A DNA stretch of 64,000 bases, from positions 172,001 through 236,000 of the forward strand of contig JAKVNF010000004.1 in assembly GCA_022483465.1 (NCBI GenBank), in the 5' to 3' direction. Positions 25,615-35,006 of this stretch are shown here, one piece after another. The stretch's first letter is position 1, and every line of letters begins with the position of its first letter. Both the position numbers and the translations under genes were made by a program. Below the pieces are notes generated by a model that searched no databases, had not been told where the DNA came from, and worked only from the letters and a program-made list of their open reading frames with translations. The stretch comes from Lachnospiraceae bacterium. Lineage in GTDB: Bacteria > Bacillota > Clostridia > Lachnospirales > Lachnospiraceae.

Positions 25615-26673
25615 TTATCGCTCCGAAATGACAAAGCCCGCCTTGAAGGCGCGGGAGGCAAAGGCCGCCTCGTAGTCCGCAAGGTCGTGCCACTCCACCT
25701 CCGGGAGCCGGATCAGCCCCTTGGAGAGAAGCTGCAGGGCCGGGGCGAAGGGGCCGCAGCGGCTCCCCACGATGGTGATCTCGTTTACAACAAGATGGCT
25801 CATGTCCACCGTGGCTGCCCCCGCATAGGTGCTCTTGAGCACGATGGTCCCCATCCTTCTCGTGATTCTGGCTGCCAGGTCCAGGCCGGAGGGATTGCCG
25901 GAGGCATCCACCACGACCTCATAGGTGTCCTGCGCCACATGCGCAGGGTCCGGCTCGTAGTGGGAGGCGGGGTCCGCATAGGCCTCGCTCTCCAGGTTCA
26001 GGCCGAAGGAGTCGATGGTCCGCACATGGGCGAGCGGCGCAAACTTTTGAAGCTTTTCCTCGTGCTTTCCGATCACCGTCAGATCCGCACCGGTGAGGCT
26101 GAGCACCTGGGCGATCAGATAGGCCAGGCGTCCGTCTCCGATCACGGCCACGTTCCGGTCCGGATCGATGTGCACCTGCTTGGGGATCTCCAGGGCCGCC
26201 GCCAAAGGCTCGGTGTAGACCGCAGTCTCCGGGGAGAGGCCCTCCGGCACCTCGTGCACCAGGTGGTCGGCGAGGGTCATGTACTCGGCAAAGCAGCCGT
26301 CGGCACCGATCCCAAGAACCCGCCGGTCCGGGCAGTGCTTCTCGCGCCCGCTCCTGCAGTAGAGGCAGTGGCCGCAGCCCTCGTTGAGCTCGCCCACAAC
26401 AAGCGCCCCCACGAGGTTCCGAAGGTCATGCCCCGTGGCATCAAGGCACGAGGGGTTTGCCGAATCCGGCTCCCCGACGGCATCGATGACGCCGGCAAAC
26501 TCGTGGCCCATGATGCCCGAAAAGTCCGGCCGGTATCCTCGCAGAATCTCCTTGTCCGTGCTGCAGACATCTGCCCGGAGGACCCGGATCCTGACGTGCC
26601 CCGGTGCGGGCTCCGGCTTCGGCAGGTCCTCCCGGTAGGAGGCCTTTTTTCCGTCAAAATAGATTCCCTTCAT
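25615..26673 (-). CDS. Zinc-type medium-chain (MDR) dehydrogenase
   Basis: 352 residues. The N-terminal GroES-like domain has the catalytic-zinc residues Cys (DVCSTDKE) and His-Glu (MGHEFAGV). The four-cysteine structural-zinc loop is GCGHCLYCRSGREKHC. The Rossmann domain NVAVIGDGRLAYLIAQVLSL has a GxGxxx-like turn (GDGRLA). Substrate unknown; the pattern is that of glucose/polyol/threonine-type MDR enzymes. AAAGGAAATGG precedes the start, and the gene lies 27 bases after the last permease gene, so it is cotranscribed with the BMP importer. Its substrate may be the imported compound or a product of it (inference). Confidence 0.85.
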   Translation of the reverse strand: MKGIYFDGKKASYREDLPKPEPAPGHVRIRVLRADVCSTDKEILRGYRPDFSGIMGHEFAGVIDAVGEPDSANPSCLDATGHDLRNLVGALVVGELNEGCGHCLYCRSGREKHCPDRRVLGIGADGCFAEYMTLADHLVHEVPEGLSPETAVYTEPLAAALEIPKQVHIDPDRNVAVIGDGRLAYLIAQVLSLTGADLTVIGKHEEKLQKFAPLAHVRTIDSFGLNLESEAYADPASHYEPDPAHVAQDTYEVVVDASGNPSGLDLAARITRRMGTIVLKSTYAGAATVDMSHLVVNEITIVGSRCGPFAPALQLLSKGLIRLPEVEWHDLADYEAAFASRAFKAGFVISER

Positions 26674-26699
26674 GCAAAACCATTTCCTTTCTTTGTGTC

Positions 26700-27671
26700 T
26701 CAGCGCTGCGCCTTGTCATAGGTCTGTCCCAGGGCACGGGGTGCCTGGTTGTGGCGGGACAGGAAGACCAGAAGCAGCAGGGTGACCACGTAGGGAAGCG
26801 TCATTACCAGATCGCTGTAGGCGGCAGGCATGCCCAGCGCCAGCACGATCTCCGAGCCCGCACTTCTTGCAAAGCCAAAGATCAGGCAGGCGCCCAGGGA
26901 GGGCAGGATCTCCCAGTTTCCGAAGATGTAGCCCGCAATCGCAAGATAGCCGTAGCCCATGTAGATGCTGCTCGAGAAGTTGGCCAGAATCGAGTAGGCA
27001 AAGCACATGCCGGCAAGACCCGAGAGGGCGCCGGAGACCATGACCGCGATAAACCGCGTCTTTGCCACGTCACCGCCTGCGGCATCCACGGCGGCCGGGT
27101 TGTCGCCGCAGGCCCGAAGGCGAAGGCCGAACCGGGTGCGGTAGAGGAAGTACCAGGCGATCACGGCGATCACAATGATGATGATCTCAAAGGGATAGAT
27201 CTTTGTGAAAAAGGCGCCGAGGATCGGAATCTTGGAGATGCCGGGCACCGTGATGCGGTCGGACACCGACAGGACAAAGCGGTCGGATGCCGCGCCGAAG
27301 ACCGTGCGGTTTATGGCCTTGGTCAGAAAGCCGGTCAGGGCCGCGCCGAGCACGTTGATGACGACACCGCTGATGACCTGGTTGGCGCGGAAGCGGATGC
27401 AAAGGAGTGCGTGCAGCATCGCGTACACGCAGCCCCCCGCCATCGCCACCAGGAGGGAGACGTAGTAGGGCAGCTGGGAGTCCGGATTCATGTGCTGGGC
27501 CATCACGTAGGCGGTCAGGCCGCCGACGAAGGCGCCCATGCCCTGCAGGCCTTCCAGGGCCAGGTTGGTCACGCCGCTGCGCTCCGAGTAGATGCCGCCG
27601 ATCGCCATGATGAACAGAGGAAGCGAGAAGCTCAGACCGTCGATGATGATGGTATCAATTGCGTTCAGCAT
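26700..27671 (-). CDS. BMP/nucleoside-type ABC importer, permease 2
   Basis: 323-residue integral membrane protein with about 8-10 hydrophobic segments. The blocks IGGIYSERSGVTNLALEGLQ near the N-terminus and GDNPAAVDAAGGDVAKTRFI are typical of the shorter permease of the YufQ/NupQ type in basic-membrane-protein (BMP) importers. It overlaps the preceding permease gene by 17 bases. Related systems carry purine nucleosides or sugars. Confidence 0.9.
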   Translation of the reverse strand: MLNAIDTIIIDGLSFSLPLFIMAIGGIYSERSGVTNLALEGLQGMGAFVGGLTAYVMAQHMNPDSQLPYYVSLLVAMAGGCVYAMLHALLCIRFRANQVISGVVINVLGAALTGFLTKAINRTVFGAASDRFVLSVSDRITVPGISKIPILGAFFTKIYPFEIIIIVIAVIAWYFLYRTRFGLRLRACGDNPAAVDAAGGDVAKTRFIAVMVSGALSGLAGMCFAYSILANFSSSIYMGYGYLAIAGYIFGNWEILPSLGACLIFGFARSAGSEIVLALGMPAAYSDLVMTLPYVVTLLLLVFLSRHNQAPRALGQTYDKAQR

Positions 27672-28743
27672 GTTTTTTCTCCTTTCTCCCCATGCGCTCC
27701 ATGAAGTAGAAGTTGCAGGCGCAGGCGAGCAGGATCAGGCCCGTGATGACGTCTGCGATCTCCGCCTCCAGTCCCGCCTGGGACTGCAGATAGGTGGATC
27801 CCTTGGAGATGATCTCGATCAGGAACGAGGCAAAGAAGATGCCGACGGGATCGTTGTTGCCCAGAAGTCCCACGGCGATCGCATCGTACCCGGTGGAGAG
27901 GAGGACCCTGGGCTGAATCGAGTTCACATAGCCCAGGTAGTAGGTGACGCCCGCAAGTCCCGCCAGCGCGCCGGAGATCGCCATGGAGAGGACAATCCGG
28001 GAGCCGACATGGATGCCGATGTAGCGGGAGGCGGTGCGGTTCGTGCCGACGGCGCGCAGCTCAAAACCGAACACCGTCTTGTCGAAGACGAACTTCACGA
28101 GCAGCATCGTGACGATCGCGATCAGAAAGCCGATGGGCAGATCGTACTTGTAGCCGCCGATCAGGACCTGGTGGAAGGAGAGCCGGGCGTTGTCCCCGAT
28201 GGCCCGGGACTGGCGGGAGACGGGGTCGATGTAGCTCGTCTGGATCATAAAGCTGATGACGTACTCGGCGATGTAGTTGATCATGATCGAGGAGACCACC
28301 TCATTCACGTTGAAGCGGTACTTCAGGTAGCCAATCAGCGCGCCGCCCGCCATGCCGAAGAGAATGCCGATGATGACCACCAGGGGCTTGGCAATGCCCG
28401 CCGGCAGGCCGGAATAGCCCACCAGGACCGTGGCCGCAAAGCCGCCGATCAGCATCTGTCCGGAGATGCCGATGTTGAACAGGCCGCAGCGCATGGCCAC
28501 CGCGTAGGAGAGCGCCGCGAAGATCATCGGCGTCCAGTAGTCGACGTAGCTGGAGAGGTCGGTGAGCATCGACTGCCCGCCGCCGTACCGGGGCTTGGGT
28601 GCAAGGCCCACGCCCTGGAGCAGGTTGTAGTAGGCGCTCAGGGGGTTCTTCCCCAGAATCAGGATCACCACGGCGCCGGCCAGAAGGCTCACCAGCACGG
28701 AGAGCACCGCGGCCTTCAGATATTTTTTGCTTTCCGCACTCAT
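27655..28743 (-). CDS. BMP/nucleoside-type ABC importer, permease 1
   Basis: 362 residues, multiple membrane helices. The longer permease of the pair (YufP/NupP-like), with PMIFAALSYAVAMRCGLFNI and the coupling region FGFELRAVGTNRTASRYIGI that contacts the ATPase. Its ATG overlaps the ATPase stop (ATGA) at 28740-28743, so translation is coupled. Confidence 0.9.
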   Translation of the reverse strand: MSAESKKYLKAAVLSVLVSLLAGAVVILILGKNPLSAYYNLLQGVGLAPKPRYGGGQSMLTDLSSYVDYWTPMIFAALSYAVAMRCGLFNIGISGQMLIGGFAATVLVGYSGLPAGIAKPLVVIIGILFGMAGGALIGYLKYRFNVNEVVSSIMINYIAEYVISFMIQTSYIDPVSRQSRAIGDNARLSFHQVLIGGYKYDLPIGFLIAIVTMLLVKFVFDKTVFGFELRAVGTNRTASRYIGIHVGSRIVLSMAISGALAGLAGVTYYLGYVNSIQPRVLLSTGYDAIAVGLLGNNDPVGIFFASFLIEIISKGSTYLQSQAGLEAEIADVITGLILLACACNFYFMERMGRKEKKHAERN

Positions 28744-30278
28744 GCGTGTTTCACCCCCATCATGTATTCGCCCACCTCAGCCGTGGTAAACTCCGAGGCC
28801 GGTGCAATCTTGCCGATGCTGCCGCTGTAGATGACGCCGATCGTGTCCGCGAGCTGCATGATCTCATCCAGCTCCAGGGAGATCAGGAGCACAGCCTTGC
28901 CCTTGTCCCGCTCACCGAGGATCTGCCGGTGGATGTTCTCGATGGCGCCGATGTCAAGGCCCCGGGTGGGCTGCACGAAGATCGTGAGCTTGGCGTCCTC
29001 CTCGATCTCCCGCGCGACAATCGCCTTCTGCTGGTTGCCGCCCGACATGGAGCGGACGATGGTCGCGACGCCGTTTGCAGAGCGGATGTCGTACTTGCCG
29101 ATCAGCTCCTCACCGAAGGTGTTCGTGGTCTTCTGATCCCGCACGCCCCGGTGCTCGAAGGGCTCCCGGTTGTACCGCCGAAGGGCCAGGTCGTCGGAGA
29201 GCGCAAAGTCGAGGACAAGGCCCGTCGTCTGCCGGTCCTCCGGGATGTAGGAAAGGCCCGCCCTTGCGCGGCTCCGGATGTCCAGCGGCGCAAGGTCCTT
29301 CCCGAGGATCGAGATCTTTCCCTCCGCCGCCGGCAAAAGCCCCGCGATCGCGTCCGCGATCTGGGTCTGGCCGTTGCCGGAGACGCCGGCGATGGCGAAG
29401 ATCTCGCCCTCCCGAATCTCGAAAGACACGTCCTTCACCACCGGGAAGCCGTCCTCGTTCTTCACGGTCAGATGGGACACGGACAGCACGGTCTTGCCAA
29501 AGGAGGCCGGGGCCTTTTCGAGGGTCAGGGCCACCTCGCGGCCGACCATGAGGTTTGCCATCTCCTTCGTGTCCATCGAGGCGACATCATAGGTGCCGAT
29601 CAGCTTGCCCCGGCGCAGGATGGCGCAGCGGTCCGCGACCTGCTTGATCTCCTCGAGCTTGTGGGTGATGAGGATGATCGTCTTGCCGCCGTCCCGGAGG
29701 TTCCTGATGATCCGAAGGAGGGAGTCGATCTCCTGCGGGGTCAGAACCGCCGTCGGCTCATCGAAGATCAGGATCTCCGCCTTCCGGTAGAGCATCTTTA
29801 AGATCTCGACCCGCTGCCGGGTGGAGACGTTGACCTTCGAGATCACGTCCGTCGGATTGACCTCCAGTCCGTACTGCTTGGAGAGCGCCGCGATCTCCTC
29901 GTTGGCCCGCTTCCGGTCCACGCAGGGCAGAAAGCCCGCGGCCTTTTTCATCGGCTCCACGCCGAGCACGATGTTCTCCGCGATCGTGTAGTTGGACACC
30001 AGCTTGAAGTGCTGGTGCACCATGCCGATGTTCAGATGGCTGGCATAGGAGGGCGAGGTGATCTTCTCCTCCTTTCCCCGGATGAAGATCTGCCCCTCGT
30101 CGGGCTCATACATGCCAAAGAGCATGCTCATCAGCGTGGACTTGCCGGCGCCGTTCTCTCCGAGGATGGCAAAGATCTCTCCCTTCTTCACCCCGATGGA
30201 GACATCGTCGTTGGCGACGATCCCGGGAAAGCGCTTTGTGATGTGCCTCATCTCCACAATGTATGGACTCTCTTCCAT
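28740..30278 (-). CDS. BMP/nucleoside-type ABC importer, double ATPase
   Basis: 512 residues from ATG at 30278 (MEESPYIVEMRH, AAAGGACA upstream). Two ABC domains are in tandem. Domain 1: Walker A GENGAGKST (about 40-48), Q-loop VHQHFKLV and Walker B ILIFDEPTAVL. Its signature region reads NVSTRQRVEIL where homologues have SVGxQQR, so it is degenerate. Domain 2: P-loop GVSGNGQTQ, good signature MSGGNQQK and FVQPTRGLD. A Gln at Walker B of the second domain is normal in this subfamily. A terminator lies between this gene and the binding-protein gene, which should lower its expression relative to that of the receptor. Confidence 0.9.
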   Translation of the reverse strand: MEESPYIVEMRHITKRFPGIVANDDVSIGVKKGEIFAILGENGAGKSTLMSMLFGMYEPDEGQIFIRGKEEKITSPSYASHLNIGMVHQHFKLVSNYTIAENIVLGVEPMKKAAGFLPCVDRKRANEEIAALSKQYGLEVNPTDVISKVNVSTRQRVEILKMLYRKAEILIFDEPTAVLTPQEIDSLLRIIRNLRDGGKTIILITHKLEEIKQVADRCAILRRGKLIGTYDVASMDTKEMANLMVGREVALTLEKAPASFGKTVLSVSHLTVKNEDGFPVVKDVSFEIREGEIFAIAGVSGNGQTQIADAIAGLLPAAEGKISILGKDLAPLDIRSRARAGLSYIPEDRQTTGLVLDFALSDDLALRRYNREPFEHRGVRDQKTTNTFGEELIGKYDIRSANGVATIVRSMSGGNQQKAIVAREIEEDAKLTIFVQPTRGLDIGAIENIHRQILGERDKGKAVLLISLELDEIMQLADTIGVIYSGSIGKIAPASEFTTAEVGEYMMGVKHA

Positions 30279-30302
30279 AAACGTGTCCTTTCGCGATGAA
30301 TC

Positions 30303-30356
30303 AAAAAAAGAATGCACGGGCGTGCAGCGATTGTTGCTGCACCCCACTGTGCATTC
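30303..30356 (-). terminator. Intra-operon terminator between binding protein and ATPase
   Basis: Long stem built of GAATGCAC / GTGCATTC and GTGCAGC / GCTGCAC with small mismatches, followed by seven T on the minus strand. Its location after the first gene would give excess lipoprotein over transporter. Confidence 0.88.
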
Positions 30357-30402
30357 TACACCAGACCGCCTCCTTTTGCGGAGGGCAGTCCATATTTCCT
30401 GT

Positions 30403-31671
30403 TTACTGAAGGGAAGCCTTGAACTCATCGGGGGTGGTGCCGCCGAAGGAAGCGGGCACAACCGTGCCGTCCTTGACCTTGGCGAACGCCTCGTCAATCT
30501 TGGAGATCTCATCTGCGGTCAGCTGGCATCTGCCCTCCTCGGAGACATATCCGGTGGAGTCGGTGTCGGCGCCCAGAAGTGCATCCTCACCCTTGAAGGT
30601 GCCCTCAGCGATCTTCTCGAGCTGCTCCTTGACGTTCTTGTCCATGATCTTGAGTCCGGAGGTCAGGACGATGTTGGAGCTTCCGTTTGCGCCATCGTCA
30701 TACTGGTCGACATCGCAGCCGATGACATAGACGCCGTCCGCCTCCTTGGCAGCCGTGAAGACACCGTTGCCGGAGTTGCCGGCAGCGACGAAGATCACAT
30801 CGACGCCCTCTTTGATCAGGTTGTCGCCAACGGTCTTGCCGGTCGCCTCATCGTTGAAGGAACCGATGTAGTTGCCGCCGACGTTATTGTTGTTGGCATC
30901 CGTTCCGGCATAGGAAGGAAGCTCAACGATCTCTGCGCTGGTGCCGTACTCTGCGTTGGCATAGTAGACACCGGACATGAAGCCGTACTGGTAGTTGACG
31001 TTGGAAGGATAAGCCAGGCCGTTGACCACTGCCACCTTGTTGGACTTGGTTGCAAGGGCAGCTGCGATGCCGGCCGGGAAGCCGGACTCCTGCTCCTTGA
31101 AGGTCATGGAGTAGACGTTGTCAAAGGCGCCGTCCTTGGTGGAGCCGTCTGCATAGGTGGGCGTGGAGTCCACAAGGATGAAGTCCACATCCGGGTTGGC
31201 ATCGGCGATGTCGCCGATGGCGCTGAACTGGTAGCCGCAAAGGACGATGACATCATAGTCTGCGACGATGTCGGAGACCTTCTGGATGCAGGCCGTCACA
31301 TCGCCGGTGGTCTCCTGAACCGGAGTCACCGTGGAGTTCGGCGCTTCCGCGATGAAGTCCAGGATGCCGTTGTAGTTGTTCTCATTGAAGGAGCCGTCAT
31401 CGACGCCGCTGGGAGAGGAGACAATGGCGATCTTCAGCGCAGCGCTGGAGATGGCATCATCGACTGCAGCGGTCTCGGTAGCACCCTCTGTGGTGCTCTC
31501 GGTGGCAGCAGCAGGTGCCTCGGTGGTGTCCTCGGCAGCAGCCTCGGTGGCAGCGGTCGTGGCGGCAGTCGTGGACGCCGTGTCGGATGAGCTGATCGCC
31601 TCGCCGCAGCCGGCCAGCATGCCGGTGCCCAGGGCGAGTGTCATCACCACACTGAGTAACTTTTTCTTCAT
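30403..31671 (-). CDS. BMP-family substrate-binding lipoprotein
   Basis: 422 residues from ATG at 31671 (MKKKLLSVVMT), with AAGGAGG 8 bases upstream. Signal peptide with lipobox LAGC at about residue 18-21, giving a membrane-anchored lipoprotein. A Thr/Ala/Glu-rich linker (about 25-75) is followed by the basic-membrane-protein fold: GVDDGSFNENNYNGI, VLCGYQFSAIGDIA, FPAGIAAALATKSNKVAVV and FVAAGNSGNGVFTAA. BMP receptors bind nucleosides or, in some cases, sugars and autoinducers. First gene of the five-gene operon. Confidence 0.92.
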   Translation of the reverse strand: MKKKLLSVVMTLALGTGMLAGCGEAISSSDTASTTAATTAATEAAAEDTTEAPAAATESTTEGATETAAVDDAISSAALKIAIVSSPSGVDDGSFNENNYNGILDFIAEAPNSTVTPVQETTGDVTACIQKVSDIVADYDVIVLCGYQFSAIGDIADANPDVDFILVDSTPTYADGSTKDGAFDNVYSMTFKEQESGFPAGIAAALATKSNKVAVVNGLAYPSNVNYQYGFMSGVYYANAEYGTSAEIVELPSYAGTDANNNNVGGNYIGSFNDEATGKTVGDNLIKEGVDVIFVAAGNSGNGVFTAAKEADGVYVIGCDVDQYDDGANGSSNIVLTSGLKIMDKNVKEQLEKIAEGTFKGEDALLGADTDSTGYVSEEGRCQLTADEISKIDEAFAKVKDGTVVPASFGGTTPDEFKASLQ

Positions 31672-31770
31672 AAATGATCCTCCTTTGCAGCCCCGGCCGG
31701 ACCGGGGTATACAACCTGTCCGGAAGAGAACCGCCTTGGTACAGCACTTTTCCGGGCCCAACGGAAGAAA

Positions 31771-31798
31771 TTATGCCACAAGGAGATCAAAAAGCAAG
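31771..31798 (-). promoter_or_regulatory. Probable promoter of the BMP-importer operon
   Basis: -35 TTGCTT (31798-31793), 16-base spacer, -10 CATAAT (31776-31771), about 100 bases upstream of the binding-protein start. The leader contains a small CCCCGG/CCGGGG hairpin shortly before the ribosome binding site. Confidence 0.5.
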
Positions 31799-31932
31799 GC
31801 AGCAGCGCCCGACTTTGCAGATTTTTCCGGGATTCGGGAAAAAGGGGCGGCGTCTTCCCGTCTGTTCCCATCATATCCTGCTGTTTTTGTCCTGTTCTCC
31901 GACCTGCCTGGGTCTTTCCCGCCATATTCTGA

Positions 31933-32487
31933 TCAGTGCGAGAGCACCTTCCACATCTGGACAAAGTCCCGATAGGTGCCGTCCCGCCGGCGCACCGCAT
32001 CCGGAAGACGCCCAGTCTCCTGGTAGCCCATCCGGTCATAGAGGCGCCGCCCCCGCTCGTTTCCGTCGATGTAGGTGAGCTCGAGCTGCCGCAGGGCGCG
32101 GTTTCTTCCCGCCTTCTCCAGCTGCTCCAAGAGGGCCGCCCCAAGGCCAAGGCCCCAGTAGGGCCGAAGCAGTGACAGGGAGACCTCGCCCCGATGGCAG
32201 AGTTTTTTCCGGGGCGGCACCGAGAGCGCGCCGCTCCCCGCGAGCCTCCCGTCCACCCAGACGCCGATGAGGAGGGAGTCGGGATCCTCCAGGCCTTTTG
32301 CAAGGAACGCGCTCTCCCTCTCCGCGGTCAGATCCGCAAGCTCCTCCGGGTACCGGATCAGAAACTCCGTCTCCCCGGCACTCTGCTTCAGATAGTCGAC
32401 AAACTCCGCTGCGTGCTCCGGGCCGGGTGTCGCAAAGACCGCGGTCCGCTTTCCCGGAAGAAACAGCGTGTTCGGTTCTGCAATCAT
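31933..32487 (-). CDS. GNAT-family N-acetyltransferase
   Basis: 184 residues. A GNAT fold with GVWVDGRLAGSGALSV (strands beta2-4), acetyl-CoA loop YWGLGLGAALLEQLEKAGR (Q/RxxGxG/A variant) and ELTYIDGNERGRRLYDRMGY near the C-terminus. Substrate unknown. A purine-rich GGGGGAG precedes the ATG. It follows tsaD by 23 bases on the same strand as the last gene of the tsaE operon. Confidence 0.88.
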   Translation of the reverse strand: MIAEPNTLFLPGKRTAVFATPGPEHAAEFVDYLKQSAGETEFLIRYPEELADLTAERESAFLAKGLEDPDSLLIGVWVDGRLAGSGALSVPPRKKLCHRGEVSLSLLRPYWGLGLGAALLEQLEKAGRNRALRQLELTYIDGNERGRRLYDRMGYQETGRLPDAVRRRDGTYRDFVQMWKVLSH

Positions 32488-32510
32488 GGTCTTCTCCCCC
32501 TGATTTCTTC

Positions 32511-33539
32511 TTACCGCTTTCCCAGCTCCAGGTTCGGCACGGCGTTCAGCGAGAAGTCGCTGCGAACGCCCTTTCTAAACTCGTAGTAGCCGGCGCAGCC
32601 GATCATCGCCGCGTTGTCCGTGCAGAGGATCGGCGGCGGGCAGTAGAAGGAGACGCCCCGCTTCTCGCACTCCTCCCTGGCCTTTGCCCGCAGGGCGCTG
32701 TTGGAGGCAACGCCCCCCGCCAGGGCAAACTTCTTCATGCCCAGCTGGTCCAGCGCCTCCATGGCGTGGCCCACCAGCACCTCCACCACCGATTTCTGGA
32801 AGGAGGCCGCCACGTCCGGCACGCTGATCTCGTGTCCCTGCATCTTCTCGGTGTTCAGGTAGTTGAGCACCGCAGACTTGAGGCCCGAGAAGGAGAAGTC
32901 GTACTCGGAGCCCGTCACCTTTCCGCGGGGGAAGGAAATCGCGTCAGGATTTCCCTCCCGGGCTGCCTTGTCGATCTTCGGGCCGCCGGGATATCCCAGG
33001 CCGATCGCCCGCGCGACCTTGTCGAAGGCCTCGCCCGCCGCGTCATCCTGGGTTCTTCCCAGGATCTCATATTCCCCGTAGTCCCGCACCACCACGAGGT
33101 GGGTGTGGCCGCCGGAGACCACCAGGCACACAAAGGGCGGCTCCAGGGTCTTGTCCGCGATGAAGTTCGCGCTGATGTGTCCCTCGATGTGATGCACGCC
33201 GATGAGCGGGATATTCCCCGCAAAGCACAGGGCCTTGGCAAAGGAGACGCCCACCAGGAGGGCTCCCACAAGGCCCGGTCCGTAGGTGACCGCCACCGCG
33301 TCCAGATCCTGGAGGCTCGTCCCGGCCTCCCGCAGGGCCTGGCCCACCACCTGGTTGATCCGCTCCGTGTGCTTTCTCGAAGCGATCTCCGGGACGACGC
33401 CCCCGTAGAGGGTGTGGATGTCGATCTGGGAGGAGATCACGTTGGAGCGCACGTCGCGCCCGTTGACCACCACCGCAGCCGCGGTCTCATCGCAGCTGGA
33501 TTCGATTCCGAGTATGGTACAAGTTTTTTCAGTCATCAT
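32511..33539 (-). CDS. tsaD: tRNA N6-adenosine threonylcarbamoyltransferase
   Basis: Transfers threonylcarbamoyl to A37 of ANN-decoding tRNAs (t6A) with TsaB and TsaE. 342 residues. ASKHA-type fold start [16 protein letters not shown], metal-site histidines in GVHHIEGH, nucleotide loop [12 protein letters not shown], and a C-terminal [13 protein letters not shown] with the CTDNAAMIG end. Full length with all signatures present. Its start overlaps the rnz stop. Confidence 0.96.
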   Translation of the reverse strand: MMTEKTCTILGIESSCDETAAAVVVNGRDVRSNVISSQIDIHTLYGGVVPEIASRKHTERINQVVGQALREAGTSLQDLDAVAVTYGPGLVGALLVGVSFAKALCFAGNIPLIGVHHIEGHISANFIADKTLEPPFVCLVVSGGHTHLVVVRDYGEYEILGRTQDDAAGEAFDKVARAIGLGYPGGPKIDKAAREGNPDAISFPRGKVTGSEYDFSFSGLKSAVLNYLNTEKMQGHEISVPDVAASFQKSVVEVLVGHAMEALDQLGMKKFALAGGVASNSALRAKAREECEKRGVSFYCPPPILCTDNAAMIGCAGYYEFRKGVRSDFSLNAVPNLELGKR

Positions 33540-34497
33540 TCTCCTTGCGCGCAGGGGTTTTGTCCTCCTCCTGCTGCGCGTCCTCCGAAAAGTTCAGGGT
33601 CAGGCTCTTTCCGTCCCTGCCGGCCACCGTGCGGGCAAAGATCTTCCTCGTCGCGGGGATATAGGCCTCCGGGTGCATCTCCGAGGGGGAGAAGTGGGTG
33701 AGCCAGAGCTGCTTTGGCTGCGCCTTCTCCGCCAGATGCGCCGCCTCGGAAAAGGTCATGTGCTTCTTCTCCTTCGCCTTGGGGAGCTTGTCGTCCTCCC
33801 CGTACATGCCCTCGCAGATGAACAGGTCCGCATCCTTTGCGCAGGCCACGATGTTGCTGCAGGGCCGGGAGTCCGTCGCGTAGGCGATCTTAAGGCCCCG
33901 TCTTTCGGGGCCCATGACCATGTCCGGGGTGTAGCACCTGCCGTCCTCCTCGATGGTCTCCCCCTTCTGGAGCCGGGACCAGAGGGGCAGGGGAATCCCC
34001 TGCTCCTTCGCCCGCGCCGCGTCAAAGCGGCCCGCCCGGTCCAGGGTGAAACTGTAGCAGTAGCAGGGCACCCGGTGGTTGACCCGGTAGGCCCGGATGT
34101 GGAAGTCCTTCTCCCCGGGCAGATCCAATTCCTCCTGGTCCTGCTCCAGCTCCCGATACTGAATCGGAAAGGGGAGCTCCGGGGCAATGATGCGCAGGCT
34201 CTCCACCACCTTCTGCAGGCCCTTGGGCCCCACCATGAGCACCGGCTCGGTGCGCTCCGCATTGCCCATGGAGAGCAGCATCCCGGGGAGCCCCGAGATG
34301 TGGTCCGCGTGGTAGTGGGTGAAGAGCATCACATCGATGGGATTGGGGCTCCAGCCCCGCCGCTTCATCGCGATCTGGGTGCCCTCCCCGCAGTCGAGCA
34401 GGATGCTCCTTCCGTTGTAGCGGACCATCAGGGAGGTCAGCCATCTCTGCGGCAATGGCATCATGCCGCCGGTTCCCAATAAGCAGATATCAATCAA
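33529..34497 (-). CDS. rnz: Ribonuclease Z (tRNA 3' endonuclease)
   Basis: Removes 3' trailers from tRNA precursors. 322 residues in the metallo-beta-lactamase fold: [17 protein letters not shown], metal motif [38 protein letters not shown] and the WLTHFSPSE end with its metal-site His. The start is TTG at 34497 with GAGG 9 bases upstream; no better ATG fits. The C-terminus has an acidic/Lys-rich extension. Encoded between rimI and tsaD in the tRNA-maturation operon. Confidence 0.9.
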   Translation of the reverse strand: MIDICLLGTGGMMPLPQRWLTSLMVRYNGRSILLDCGEGTQIAMKRRGWSPNPIDVMLFTHYHADHISGLPGMLLSMGNAERTEPVLMVGPKGLQKVVESLRIIAPELPFPIQYRELEQDQEELDLPGEKDFHIRAYRVNHRVPCYCYSFTLDRAGRFDAARAKEQGIPLPLWSRLQKGETIEEDGRCYTPDMVMGPERRGLKIAYATDSRPCSNIVACAKDADLFICEGMYGEDDKLPKAKEKKHMTFSEAAHLAEKAQPKQLWLTHFSPSEMHPEAYIPATRKIFARTVAGRDGKSLTLNFSEDAQQEEDKTPARKENDD

Positions 34498-34529
34498 ATC
34501 CGTACCATCCTCGTGCTGTTACTGTGTCC

Positions 34530-35006
34530 TCAGGTTTCCCCCGCGCGCCGTTTCCACATGATGAGGGCGTGCTCCGTGGGGTTGGTGTAAAAGTTTTTGC
34601 GCACCCCCTCCGTCACAAAGCCGAAGCTCTCGTAGAGGGCGCGGGCCGCCGTGTTGCCCTCCCGCACTTCCAGGGTGTAGTCCCCGGGGACGAGCGTCTT
34701 CCCGGCTAAGAAGACCTCCTCCAGGAGGCGGTGGGCAATGCCGCGCCTTCGGAAGGCGGGGAGGACCGCCACGTTGGAGATCTCTCCGTCGCCTGCGATC
34801 ACCTGCAGGCCCACGGTGCCGACGATCTTCTCCCCCTCCCCGGTCTCCACCACTGCCTTGAAGTAGTGGGCGTAGGGGAGAAGGAGCGTTGCCCGGTAGC
34901 TTGCCTCCGACCAGGCCTCCGGAAAGCAGACCTTCTCCAGGGCTGCCGCCTCCGCCGCGTCCTCCCGCACCATCGGGAGGATGCGGAGCGCGTCACGTTC
35001 CGGCAT
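34530..35006 (-). CDS. rimI: Ribosomal-protein S18 alanine N-acetyltransferase-like GNAT
   Basis: 158 residues. GNAT core with EKVCFPEAWSEASYRATLL, GDGEISNVAVLPAFRRRGIA (acetyl-CoA loop) and TLEVREGNTAARALYESFGF, the RimI pattern. Its neighbourhood with tsaB, tsaE and tsaD is the usual one for rimI. Its start overlaps the tsaB stop region by 14 bases. Confidence 0.92.
   Translation of the reverse strand: MPERDALRILPMVREDAAEAAALEKVCFPEAWSEASYRATLLLPYAHYFKAVVETGEGEKIVGTVGLQVIAGDGEISNVAVLPAFRRRGIAHRLLEEVFLAGKTLVPGDYTLEVREGNTAARALYESFGFVTEGVRKNFYTNPTEHALIMWKRRAGET

Noticed and set aside
28740-30278. Gln instead of Glu at Walker B of the second ATPase domain.
   Set aside because: Usual for this importer subfamily (VQPTRGLD), so not a defect.
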